DNA from: Pseudomonadales bacterium
GTDB lineage: Bacteria > Pseudomonadota > Gammaproteobacteria > Pseudomonadales > Azotimanducaceae
DNA length: 42,019 bases
Reading direction: 5' to 3'
Assembly: GCA_022827905.1 (NCBI GenBank)
Contig: JAJEIQ010000046.1
Location: 1-42,019 of the forward strand
Of the stretch, positions 1 through 7,871 are shown one piece after another (the stretch's first letter is position 1; the number at the start of each line of letters is the position of its first letter). The position numbers and the translations under genes are program-made. Under the pieces are notes generated by a model, which was not told where the DNA came from, did no database searches, and worked only from the letters and a program-made list of their open reading frames with translations.

Positions 1-114
1 CGAATCAAGGGCCAAGGTCGGCACTACAGCCAGCCTCAGACGGTCGGGCTCAACGAAAACAAGGGGTTGCGACGGGCTCAGTGCCCGAACTAGGCCGAAA
101 TCCGCCCAAGTCAT
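1..114 (-). CDS. Possible 5' part of an unidentified gene running off the left edge
   Basis: The only minus-strand frame open from just downstream of the AbiEi-like gene to the window edge starts at an ATG at 112-114 and gives about 38 residues beginning MTWADFGLVRALSPS. It does not resemble the N-terminus of an AbiEii nucleotidyltransferase, the usual partner, and no ribosome binding site precedes the ATG. The opposite strand is also open from the edge to a stop at 91-93. Either may be chance, and no function is proposed. Confidence 0.2.
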   Translation of the reverse strand, partial: MTWADFGLVRALSPSQPLVFVEPDRLRLAVVPTLALDS

Positions 115-135
115 GGTCGAGTTGCGGAAGTCGGG

Positions 136-972
136 TTAGCCATGCCTGACGGCGCTCAACTCATCGGCGGAGACGTTCAACTGCAGCCGCCAACGGGCCA
201 AGCGCCTGCCTTCGCCCGGCTCGATCGTGTCCAAGCGATGGTAGGTGCTGGTCAGCCGCTTGCGCAGGGGAGCAAGGGTGCTGGCACCCGCCAAGTCGTA
301 CAGTTCCAGCAAGTAACCGGCCCTTCGCATAACGGCACCGACACCCAAGCGCACGGCATAGCCCACGAGGCGATCCAAATCCAAGGCGTCGTGCCTGTAC
401 GAAATGCCCTTGGCAACTTCGGTGATCCCGCCGAGCGCGGCGGGATGCCGCAAGCCGTCGATGACAGTCCGCTCCAAGTCGCTGACCTCCACCGTCTGAT
501 CGCCATCAATGAAGTGCTGCGTGGTCCCGAAGACCTGCTCGTCCCGCAGATGCCAGAACTTGAAGGAATGGCCGCCCACCTGCTGCGGTCGGAAGCGCTT
601 CACGCAGGAAACGTGGACCACCATGCAGGGCTGCCCGAGCATGCCATGCATATCAAAGGCAGTGCCATGCGAAAGGTAGTGCTTGTGCGGCCCCGCCATG
701 TCGCGCGCAATCAGGCGAGGATCGCACACGAACCGGCGAGCCCTTCCCATCTGGAAGGGAACCAGATTGTACAGACCAGGCTTGAGACGCGTGGCCAATC
801 CTCGGCGGCAGCCTTGGTGCGCCAAGCTGCGGCTAGCGGCGCGCGACAGCCCCGTGATGTCCGCGATGTCAGCCACCGTGAACGTGGGGCAGGCGCGCTC
901 ATTGAGCTCAGTGATCAAGTGAGCCCACCGCTTGCCCATCGTTCTGAACGGATAGTGATATTCTTTTTCCAT
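136..972 (-). CDS. AbiEi-family type IV antitoxin / winged-helix regulator
   Basis: The 278-residue protein resembles AbiEi-type proteins, the antitoxin and autorepressor of AbiE toxin-antitoxin phage-exclusion systems. An N-terminal helix-turn-helix lies at about residues 30-60 (TVADIADITGLSRAASRSL), followed by the 'RLKPGLYNLVP' strand typical of the winged helix. The C-terminal antitoxin domain contains 'YLSHGTAFDMHGM' and 'VSDLERTVIDGL'. The family normally overlaps or abuts a nucleotidyltransferase toxin (AbiEii) downstream; that space is 1-135 and no such N-terminus is visible, so the gene looks solitary. No Shine-Dalgarno precedes the ATG at 972, but a TATAAA box lies only 8 bases upstream, hinting at a near-leaderless transcript. 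A later ATG at 939 is an alternative start. Confidence 0.72.
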   Translation of the reverse strand: MEKEYHYPFRTMGKRWAHLITELNERACPTFTVADIADITGLSRAASRSLAHQGCRRGLATRLKPGLYNLVPFQMGRARRFVCDPRLIARDMAGPHKHYLSHGTAFDMHGMLGQPCMVVHVSCVKRFRPQQVGGHSFKFWHLRDEQVFGTTQHFIDGDQTVEVSDLERTVIDGLRHPAALGGITEVAKGISYRHDALDLDRLVGYAVRLGVGAVMRRAGYLLELYDLAGASTLAPLRKRLTSTYHRLDTIEPGEGRRLARWRLQLNVSADELSAVRHG

Positions 973-980
973 TTCGTTTG

Positions 981-986
981 TTTATA
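981..986 (-). promoter_or_regulatory. Putative -10 box (TATAAA) of the AbiEi-like gene
   Basis: The minus strand reads TATAAA about 8 bases before the ATG at 972, in a short AT-rich patch (about 955-1015). No good -35 hexamer is seen at the usual distance. If used, the transcript would start within a few bases of the start codon. Confidence 0.3.
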
Positions 987-1081
987 TGCGATGTTTACGC
1001 CACTTTTTATCATCCTATCGGCAGCACAGATGCCAGTCAAGGAGATGTGCACATTTCTCTTCGGCCTAGGGCAACGCCCCG

Positions 1082-2266
1082 TCAGGCAACTCGCTGCACC
1101 AACGTCCCAGTCCCCAAGCCGCCTCCGCAGCACATGCTGACCAGCCCGTAGTCGCCACCTGAACGCTTCAGTTCATGCACCGCCTTGGTGATGAGGAAGC
1201 AGCCCGTGGCGCCTAGCGGGTGGCCGAGGGCAATGGCACCGCCGTTGGGGTTCACCTTGGCGGGGTCGGCGCCTACCATCTTGGCCCAAGAGAGCACCAC
1301 TGAGGCGAAGGCTTCGTTGACCTCGAAGACGTCGATGTCGTCGACGCTGAGGCCGCTGGCGGCCAGCAGCTTTTCGGTGGCCGGGATCGGACCTTCCAGC
1401 ATCAGCACGGGGTCGCAGCCCACCAGAGCCGTTTCGACGATCCGCGCCATGGGCTCCAAGCCCAAGGACTCGGCGTGGGCGGCGCTCATCATGAGCACCG
1501 CTGCGGCCCCGTCGGCGATCTGCGAGGAGGTGCCGGCGGTGTGGATGCCGTCTTCGCGAGCCACCGGCTTCAAGCCGGCCAGCGCTTCCAAGCTGGTGTC
1601 ACGAGGAATTTCGTCGGTGTCGAAGACGTGGGTCTCGCCGGTCTTCTGGCCCTCGTCGTCGAAGACGGGCACCTCCAAGGGGATGATCTGCGCCTTGAAG
1701 CGGCCCTGGTCCTGCGCTTGCGCGGCCCGCAGTTGGGATTCCAGTCCGAAGCGGTCCGAGTCGTCGCGCGTCACTTGGTACTTCTCGGCCATCCGCTCCG
1801 CGCCCTCGAACTGGCTGGTGAACTCGAAGTGCTCGAAGTAGCTGCGCGCCACCGGTTTGCCGTAGGACTTGGGCAGGCCAATGGAATCCGAGCCGATCCG
1901 CAGCCGCGTCATGTTCTCCACGCCACAGGCCATCACCGAATCGGCCATGCCGGATCGGATGAGGCTGTGGGCCAGCATGGCGGCTTCCTGGGAGGAGCCG
2001 CACTGGGCGTCGATGGTGATGCACGGCGTCCCGGTGACGCCGCCGTGGGCGAGCCATGCCGTGCGGATGACATTCATGCCCTGGGCGCCCAGCTTGTTGA
2101 TGCAGCCGCCGACCACCTGATCGACTTGGCCGGATTGCAGCCCATTGCGCTCCAGCAGGCCCATCATGACCGGACCCAAAGTGTCCGACGGATGCACCCA
2201 GCCCAGCGAGCCTTCCTTCCTGCCGACCGCGGAGCGGGCCGCATCGACGATGACCACTTCGTTCAT
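1082..2266 (-). CDS. Thiolase (acetyl-CoA acetyltransferase / 3-ketoacyl-CoA thiolase)
   Basis: This 394-residue protein has the full length of a degradative or steroid-type thiolase, which cleaves 3-ketoacyl-CoA with CoA or runs the reverse condensation. The nucleophilic cysteine is Cys89 in 'DAQCGSSQ'. The 'NEAFA' motif, the catalytic His349 in 'GGAIALGHPLGATG' and the second catalytic cysteine, about Cys379 in 'CCGGGLGTG', are all present, so the enzyme should be active. A strong GGGGGA ribosome binding site lies 7 bases before the ATG. It is divergent from the acyl-CoA dehydrogenase operon and fits the last step of the same beta-oxidation-like route. Substrate chain length cannot be read from the sequence. 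Confidence 0.93.
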   Translation of the reverse strand: MNEVVIVDAARSAVGRKEGSLGWVHPSDTLGPVMMGLLERNGLQSGQVDQVVGGCINKLGAQGMNVIRTAWLAHGGVTGTPCITIDAQCGSSQEAAMLAHSLIRSGMADSVMACGVENMTRLRIGSDSIGLPKSYGKPVARSYFEHFEFTSQFEGAERMAEKYQVTRDDSDRFGLESQLRAAQAQDQGRFKAQIIPLEVPVFDDEGQKTGETHVFDTDEIPRDTSLEALAGLKPVAREDGIHTAGTSSQIADGAAAVLMMSAAHAESLGLEPMARIVETALVGCDPVLMLEGPIPATEKLLAASGLSVDDIDVFEVNEAFASVVLSWAKMVGADPAKVNPNGGAIALGHPLGATGCFLITKAVHELKRSGGDYGLVSMCCGGGLGTGTLVQRVA

Positions 2267-2351
2267 GGCATTTCCCCCAATTCTATTGAGTGTGTTGAGA
2301 TTGGTGAGCGGCGGATTCTAACGTCACTCCGCCAGGGACGCATCGACCGCG

Positions 2352-2380
2352 TTGGTGCAGGGGCCAAAGAGCGGTACTCT
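2352..2380 (+). promoter_or_regulatory. Putative sigma-70 promoter of the acyl-CoA dehydrogenase operon
   Basis: In the 142-base divergent spacer the plus strand carries TTGGTG (2352-2357), a 17-base gap and TACTCT (2375-2380). Transcription would start near 2387, about 22 bases before the TTG start at 2409. The match to consensus is moderate. Confidence 0.4.
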
Positions 2381-2408
2381 AGCGACAGACACATGACGGG
2401 GCCGGCGC

Positions 2409-3569
2409 TTGGACTTCGCACTGACAACCGAGCAGCAGTTGGTGGTGGACACCGTCCGCGCCTTCGTGGAGCGGGAAATCTACCCCCACGAGGAGGCTGT
2501 GGAGCGCAGCGGCGAAGTCCCGCCGGAGCTGGGCGACACCATCAAGCGCAAGGTGATCGAGCTCGGCTTCTTCGCCCCGAACCTGCCCGAGGAGGTGGGC
2601 GGCGGCGGCTTGGACCATCTGAGCTTCACCTTGCTGGAGCGCGAGCTGGGCCGGGCGTCCATGGCGCTCTCCGTGTTCTGGGGCCGACCCTCCGGCATCC
2701 TCATGGGCTGCAATGCCGAGCAGCGGCAGCGCTACCTGCTGCCCGCAGCACGCGGCGAACGCTTCGATGCGTTGGCAATGACCGAGCCGGGGGCGGGGTC
2801 CGACGTGCGCGGCATGCAGTGCTTCGCCCGCGCCGACGGCGATGACTGGATCCTCAACGGCACCAAGCACTTCATATCCCACGCCGACATCGCCGACTTC
2901 GTCATCGTCTTCGTCGCCACCGGCGAGGAGCAGACGGAACGCGGGCCGAAGAAGCGCATCACCTGCTTCCTGGTGGACCGGGGCACGCCGGGTTTCGAGA
3001 TTCGCCACGGCTACGACTCCGTCTCGCACCGGGGCTACCACAACTGCATCCTCGCCTTCGACGACTGCCGGCTGCCGTCCGCGCAAGTGCTCGGTGAACC
3101 TTACCGCGGCTTCGAGCTGGCCGACGAATGGCTCTACGCGAGCCGCCTGACGGTGGCCGCGATGTGCGTAGGAAGGGCGCGGCGCATCTTCGACATGGCG
3201 CTCGGCCACGCCGCGGAGCGCCGTCAGTTCGGCCAGCCCATCGGCCGCTTTCAAGGGGTTTCCTTCAAGCTGGCCGACATGATCACCGAAATCGATGCCG
3301 CCGACTGGCTGACCTTGGCCGCCGCCTGGCGTCTCGACGCGGGCCTGCCGGCCAACCGCGAAATCGCCTCGGCCAAGCTCTACGCTTCGGAAATGCTGGC
3401 CCGGGTGGCGGATGAGGCCCTGCAAATCCACGGCGGCATGGGATTGATGAGCGATCTGCCCCTGGAGCGCTTTTGGCGCGACGCCCGGGTCGAGCGGATC
3501 TGGGACGGCACCTCGGAGATTCAGCGTCACATCATCGGCCGCGACCTGCTGCGGCCGCTCGGTTCCTGA
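2409..3569 (+). CDS. Acyl-CoA dehydrogenase (FAD-dependent)
   Basis: This 386-residue protein has the standard three-domain acyl-CoA dehydrogenase layout: an N-terminal helical domain from 'MDFALTTEQQ', the middle beta domain with the flavin/substrate motif 'AMTEPGAGSDV' at about 118-128, and a C-terminal helical domain with 'RRQFGQPIGRFQ' and 'QIHGGMGL'. The start is a TTG: an in-frame stop lies just upstream (2394-2396) and the reading then begins with the family's usual first residues. The site of the catalytic base, normally Glu in 'YEGTSEIQ', is Asp366 in 'IWDGTSEIQ'. It is the first gene of a plus-strand operon with a gap of only 7 bases to the synthetase gene. Given the CaiD-like partner, a CaiA-like role on a short 2-enoyl or 4-substituted acyl-CoA is possible but unproven. 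Confidence 0.93.
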   Translation: MDFALTTEQQLVVDTVRAFVEREIYPHEEAVERSGEVPPELGDTIKRKVIELGFFAPNLPEEVGGGGLDHLSFTLLERELGRASMALSVFWGRPSGILMGCNAEQRQRYLLPAARGERFDALAMTEPGAGSDVRGMQCFARADGDDWILNGTKHFISHADIADFVIVFVATGEEQTERGPKKRITCFLVDRGTPGFEIRHGYDSVSHRGYHNCILAFDDCRLPSAQVLGEPYRGFELADEWLYASRLTVAAMCVGRARRIFDMALGHAAERRQFGQPIGRFQGVSFKLADMITEIDAADWLTLAAAWRLDAGLPANREIASAKLYASEMLARVADEALQIHGGMGLMSDLPLERFWRDARVERIWDGTSEIQRHIIGRDLLRPLGS

Positions 3570-3576
3570 ACGGCGG

Positions 3577-5643
3577 ATGCGCCCGGTGGATCTGAATCGC
3601 CTGCTGCGCCCCAAGAGCATTGCCGTCATCGGCGGCCTCGCCGCCGCCCGGGTCGTCGAACAATGCGACCACATGGCTTTCGACGGCGAAGTCTGGCCGG
3701 TTCACCCGCATCGCAAGGAGGTCGCCGGGCAGCCCGCCTTCCGCACCATCGAAGACTTGCCCGAAGCGCCGGACGCGGCCTTCGTGGGCGTCAACCGCCA
3801 TGCCGCAATTGAGGCCGTGGCAGCGCTTTCCGAGCGGGGGGCGGGAGGCGCCATCTGCTACGCATCGGGTTTTCGGGAAGCCAGCGACGGCGCGGCACTG
3901 CAACGCGAACTGCTGCAGGCTGCCGGCAAGATGCCGCTGATCGGCCCCAACTGCTACGGCCTGCTCAACTTGGCCGACAGCGTGCCGCTGTGGCCCGACC
4001 AGCACGGCGGGGAACGTCTTCCAGCGGATGGCCGGGGGGTCGCCATCATCACCCAATCCTCCAACATCGCCATCAGCCTGACCATGCAGCAGCGGGGGCT
4101 GCCCATCGCCTACGTGATGACGGCGGGCAACCAGGCGCAACTCGGCGTTTCGGCACTAGCCACCGCCCTGCTGGACGATGAGCGCGTCAGTGCCCTAGGC
4201 CTGCACGTCGAAGGGTTCGACAGCATCGGCGGCTTCGAGGCGCTGGCCCGCCTCGCCCGACAGCGCCGGGTGCCAGTCGTGGTCATGAAAGCCGGGCGTT
4301 CGGCCCGCGGCCAAGCGGCGATGCTCAGCCACACCGCCTCCATTGCCGGCTCCGACGCCGGTGCCAGCGCCTTTCTCAAGCGGCTGGGCTTCGCCCGTGC
4401 CACCGGCATTCCCGAGTTTCTGGAGACCCTCAAAGTGCTGCATGTGCACGGCTCCATCGACGGGCGGCGCATCGGCGTCCTGTGTTGCTCCGGAGGCGAA
4501 GCCAGCGTGGTGGCAGACGCCGTGGAGGACAGCGCCTTGGCGCTGCCGGAACTGGCTTGTGAACAAACCGCCGCTGTCCGCGCCCAAGTACACCCCTTGG
4601 TCGATGTGGCCAACCCGCTCGACTACCATACCTTCAGTTGGGGCGATCAGAAGGCGCTCGGTGCCATCTTCGCCGCCTTCGCCGACCCGGCAACCTTTGA
4701 CGCCACCCTGCTCGTGCTCGACTTTCCGCGCCCGGACCGCTGCGATGCCGACGATTGGCAAGTCACCTTGAATGCCTTCCACGGGGCGATGGCTGAAACC
4801 GGATCAAAAGGGCTGATTGTCGCCACCCTGGGCGAGAACATGCCGGAAGGGAAGGCGGCTTGGCTGGTTGAGCGCGGTGTCGCGCCCTTGTGCGGCATCG
4901 GCGAGGCGCTGGCCGCCATCGACTGCGCCGCCGCCATAGGCGCGGCTTGGCAGGCGCCGATCAGCGCACCCCTCATCAGCGCTGAGCCGGCAACCGGCAA
5001 ATCAGTGATGTTGAACGAGGCCGACGCCAAGGCCCGCCTGGCTGACTTCGGCGTCGAGGTGCCCCCCGGCCACGTGGTCCGCACCCCCGCCGAAGCGCTG
5101 ACTGCCGCCCGGTCGTTGGGCGGCTCGGTGGCTCTGAAGGCCTTGGGCTTAGCCCATAAAACCGAGCACCGCGCCCTGCGGCTGGGCCTCTCGCAAGCGG
5201 CGGATATCCACGCCGCTGCCGAAGAGCTGTTGGCCTTGAGCGACAGCCTGCTGATTGAGCGCTTCACCGACCGCATCGTGGCCGAATTGATCGTCGGCCT
5301 GCATCGCGACCCCGAGTTGGATTTGATGCTGACCTTGGGGTCGGGCGGCGTCCTGGTCGAGTTGCTCGGCGACAGCATCACCCTGCTGCTGCCGGTGACC
5401 GAGGCGGAAGTGCGCGGCGCCTTGGCAAAGCTTCGATGCGCCCCGCTGCTCGCTGGACACCGTGGCCAACCGCCGGCCGACATCGATGCCGCTGCATCGG
5501 CCATCTTGGGCGTGGCCAACTTCGCCCTTGAACACAAAACCCGGCTTCAGGAACTCGACATCAACCCCTTAGCGGTGCTTGAGAAGGGCCGCGGCGCTGT
5601 GGCGCTCGACGCCTTGGTGCGACTGACGGAGAACATCTCGTGA
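3577..5643 (+). CDS. ADP-forming acyl-CoA synthetase (acetate-CoA ligase family, fused alpha-beta)
   Basis: The 688-residue protein fuses the parts of an NDP-forming acyl-CoA synthetase, which makes acyl-CoA from acid, CoA and ATP through a phosphohistidine. The CoA-binding Rossmann domain ('RPKSIAVIGG', about 10-120) comes first, then two succinyl-CoA-synthetase-like ligase domains, with the phosphorylated histidine expected at His252 in 'LSHTASIAGSD'. The C-terminal third is an ATP-grasp beta subunit starting near 'NEADAKARLADFGVEVP' and ending with 'LQELDINPLAVLEKG'. Its TGA overlaps the GTG of the crotonase gene by 4 bases (GTGA), implying translational coupling. It probably activates the organic acid that the neighbouring dehydrogenase and crotonase then process. 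Confidence 0.9.
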   Translation: MRPVDLNRLLRPKSIAVIGGLAAARVVEQCDHMAFDGEVWPVHPHRKEVAGQPAFRTIEDLPEAPDAAFVGVNRHAAIEAVAALSERGAGGAICYASGFREASDGAALQRELLQAAGKMPLIGPNCYGLLNLADSVPLWPDQHGGERLPADGRGVAIITQSSNIAISLTMQQRGLPIAYVMTAGNQAQLGVSALATALLDDERVSALGLHVEGFDSIGGFEALARLARQRRVPVVVMKAGRSARGQAAMLSHTASIAGSDAGASAFLKRLGFARATGIPEFLETLKVLHVHGSIDGRRIGVLCCSGGEASVVADAVEDSALALPELACEQTAAVRAQVHPLVDVANPLDYHTFSWGDQKALGAIFAAFADPATFDATLLVLDFPRPDRCDADDWQVTLNAFHGAMAETGSKGLIVATLGENMPEGKAAWLVERGVAPLCGIGEALAAIDCAAAIGAAWQAPISAPLISAEPATGKSVMLNEADAKARLADFGVEVPPGHVVRTPAEALTAARSLGGSVALKALGLAHKTEHRALRLGLSQAADIHAAAEELLALSDSLLIERFTDRIVAELIVGLHRDPELDLMLTLGSGGVLVELLGDSITLLLPVTEAEVRGALAKLRCAPLLAGHRGQPPADIDAAASAILGVANFALEHKTRLQELDINPLAVLEKGRGAVALDALVRLTENIS

Positions 5644-6419
5644 AAGAGTCCATCAAGACCGAGCGGCGCGACCGCGTGCTGCAGGTCACCCTCGACCGAC
5701 CCAAGGCCAACGCCATCGACTTGGCCACCAGCCGCCGCCTCGGCGAAACCTTCAAAGCTTTTCGTGACGACCCGGAACTGCGGGTGGCCATCGTCACCGG
5801 CAGCGGCAAGTTCTTCTGCGCCGGCTGGGATCTCAAGGCCGCCGCCGAAGGCGATCCGGTGGACGGCGACTACGGAGTGGGCGGCTTCGGCGGCATTCAG
5901 GAACTGCCCGGACTGAACAAGCCCCTAATCGCCGCCGTCAACGGCATGGCCGTGGGGGGCGGCTTCGAACTGGCGCTCTCCTGCGACCTGATCCTGGCCG
6001 CCACCGACGCCGCCTTTGCCCTGCCGGAAATCAACGCCGGCACGCTGGCGGATGCCGCCACCATCAAGCTGCCTAAGCGCATGCCCTACCACGTCGCCAT
6101 GGACCTGCTGCTGACTGGCCGCTGGATGGACCCCGAAGAAGCGCAGCGCTGGGGCGTCGTCAACGAAGTGCTGGAACCACCGGCGCTGCTGGACCGGGCT
6201 TGGGAACTGGCCCTGAAGCTGGCGAGCGGCCCGCCGCTGGTGTTCGCCGCCATCAAGGAAGTGGTGCGTGAAGCGGAGAATCTGCGCGCCCAGGATGCCT
6301 TAAGCCGGGTGGGCAAGCGCCAGTTCCCCACCGTGGACCGGCTCTACGACAGCGAAGACCAACTCGAAGGCGCCAAAGCCTTCGCCGAGAAGCGCGAACC
6401 GGATTGGAAGGGCCGTTGA
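5640..6419 (+). CDS. Enoyl-CoA hydratase/isomerase, CaiD-like (carnitinyl-CoA dehydratase type)
   Basis: This 259-residue crotonase-fold protein closely follows E. coli CaiD as I know it. Shared features are the opening 'TLDRPKANAID', the oxyanion-hole segment 'CAGWDLKAAAEG', the glutamates Glu110 ('GGGFELAL') and Glu130 ('FALPE'), and the ending 'FAEKREPDWKGR'. CaiD uses Glu111 and Glu131, the same spacing. CaiD interconverts carnitinyl-CoA and crotonobetainyl-CoA. The start is GTG, overlapping the upstream stop. There is no CaiB CoA-transferase or betaine transporter here, so the true substrate may be another short 3-hydroxyacyl-CoA. The gene ends 7 bases from the convergent symporter gene with no clear terminator. 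Confidence 0.88.
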   Translation: MKESIKTERRDRVLQVTLDRPKANAIDLATSRRLGETFKAFRDDPELRVAIVTGSGKFFCAGWDLKAAAEGDPVDGDYGVGGFGGIQELPGLNKPLIAAVNGMAVGGGFELALSCDLILAATDAAFALPEINAGTLADAATIKLPKRMPYHVAMDLLLTGRWMDPEEAQRWGVVNEVLEPPALLDRAWELALKLASGPPLVFAAIKEVVREAENLRAQDALSRVGKRQFPTVDRLYDSEDQLEGAKAFAEKREPDWKGR

Positions 6420-6426
6420 AAGGCGG

Positions 6427-7830
6427 CTACGGCTTGTCAGCGGACAGCCGCCGTTGCGCCAACTCGCTTTCTATCCGGCTGACCAGCGCACCATCCAACC
6501 GGTAGAACAGGATGGCCGCAGCGCCCAGCAGGGAAAGCACGGCAGGGAACAGGGTGAACATCAGGCGGATGCCAAGCAGCGCCGATTCCGTCTGCGGCTG
6601 GTTGGCGATAAAGCCGAACAGGGCCAGGATGTAGCCCGCCAGCCCCGCGCCAACCGCCAAGCCCAGCTTGGCCGCGAAACCGCCTCCCGAGTAGATCAGC
6701 CCCGTGGTTCGCCGTCCACTTTTCCACTCGCCGTAGTCGGCGCAGTCGGCGTTCATGGCGAACACCAGCGGCGCCAACGGCCCAGCGATCAGAGAGGCGA
6801 GGCAGTGCACCGCAACCATCAGCCAGTACTGGTCGGCCGGGATAAAGAAGAACACCCCGGTAATCACTGCGCTGGCCACGGTCAGGGCAATCATCAGGTG
6901 CTGCTTTTCGAAACGCTGCGTCAGCGGGCGGGTCAAGGTTACGCCCAAGACCATGGCAACGGTGCCCAACGACATGAATATGGCGGTCATGTCGAAAATC
7001 GAGAATACCCATGTCCCGTCGTCGCCCACGTAGTACTTGAAGTAGTAGATCAGGCCGCCGTTGCGCACCGCCGTTTGCATCAAGGCGAAGATTCCCGACA
7101 CGAATAGGGCGATCCAAGGCCCATTGCGCGCCAGCGCCCCCAATTCCGCCTTCAGGTCCGGCTTCATCGGCGCCGAGCGAACGCGTTCCTTGGTGGCCGC
7201 GAACGTCCACCAGAAAAGGGCGACGGAAAGCACCGCGAACAGCATCATGGTCTGGCGAAAGCCCTCCGCCTCGTCGCCGCCACCGAGCATCTCCTGCAAC
7301 GGCCTAACGAATGTGAAGATCAACCATCCCGCGCCGAACGCGCAAACGAAACGATAGGCGGAAACCTTCACCCGTTCGTCGGACGAGGGCGAGATGACTC
7401 CCGTTAGCGCCGAATAGGGAATGTTGATGGCGGTATAGGCCAGCATCATCAGCGAGTAGGTGACATAGGCATAAACCAGCTTGCCGGTCGGCGAAAGGTC
7501 CGGGCCTAGGAACATGGCGTATCCCAGCAGGCCATAGGGCACCGCCATGGTCAGCAGGTAGGGCCGGAACTTGCCCCATCGCGTGTTGGTGCGGTCCGCC
7601 ACCAAGCCCATCGCCGGGTCGCTGAAGGCGTCGACCATCTTGGTGACAAGGAACATCGTGCCCACCGCCGCCGGCGCCAGGCCGAACACGTCGGTGTAGT
7701 AGTACAGCAGGAAGACGTTGAACGCCTGAAAGAAGAAGTTGGACGCGGCATCGCCCATGCCATAGCCCAGCTTTTCCGAAAACCTCAATTTTTCGACGGG
7801 CTGGGCCGGCCGCGAATCAATGGCACTCAT
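6427..7830 (-). CDS. Sugar:cation symporter, GPH/MelB type (MFS fold)
   Basis: The open frame continues far upstream, but the first sensible start is the ATG at 7828-7830 with AGGAACC before it, giving 467 residues, normal for the glycoside-pentoside-hexuronide family. The family signature is clear at residues 64-90 ('KMVDAFSDPAMG...RWGKFRPY'); Asp67 and Asp71 match the cation-site aspartates of MelB. About 11-12 hydrophobic segments span the inner membrane. The role is proton- or sodium-coupled uptake of a mono- or disaccharide. It is the last gene of the glycan locus, 41 bases after the halogenase homologue, and should import the sugars released from the glycan taken up by the TonB receptor. 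Confidence 0.88.
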   Translation of the reverse strand: MSAIDSRPAQPVEKLRFSEKLGYGMGDAASNFFFQAFNVFLLYYYTDVFGLAPAAVGTMFLVTKMVDAFSDPAMGLVADRTNTRWGKFRPYLLTMAVPYGLLGYAMFLGPDLSPTGKLVYAYVTYSLMMLAYTAINIPYSALTGVISPSSDERVKVSAYRFVCAFGAGWLIFTFVRPLQEMLGGGDEAEGFRQTMMLFAVLSVALFWWTFAATKERVRSAPMKPDLKAELGALARNGPWIALFVSGIFALMQTAVRNGGLIYYFKYYVGDDGTWVFSIFDMTAIFMSLGTVAMVLGVTLTRPLTQRFEKQHLMIALTVASAVITGVFFFIPADQYWLMVAVHCLASLIAGPLAPLVFAMNADCADYGEWKSGRRTTGLIYSGGGFAAKLGLAVGAGLAGYILALFGFIANQPQTESALLGIRLMFTLFPAVLSLLGAAAILFYRLDGALVSRIESELAQRRLSADKP

Positions 7831-7871
7831 AGATTGGTTCCTGTTTTTTGTTTTGCGGTGCAGGCCGGCTG

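Noticed and set aside
1055-1085. Possible terminator after the thiolase gene (GGGC-GTT-GCCC)
   Set aside because: The stem is only 4 bp and no T run follows.
142-1140. Long plus-strand frame antisense to the AbiEi-like gene
   Set aside because: It has no recognisable motifs, and the minus-strand frame encodes a clear AbiEi-type protein.
1475-2845. 456-codon plus-strand frame across the thiolase and dehydrogenase region
   Set aside because: High-GC shadow: it lies opposite the complete thiolase and runs out of frame into the dehydrogenase.
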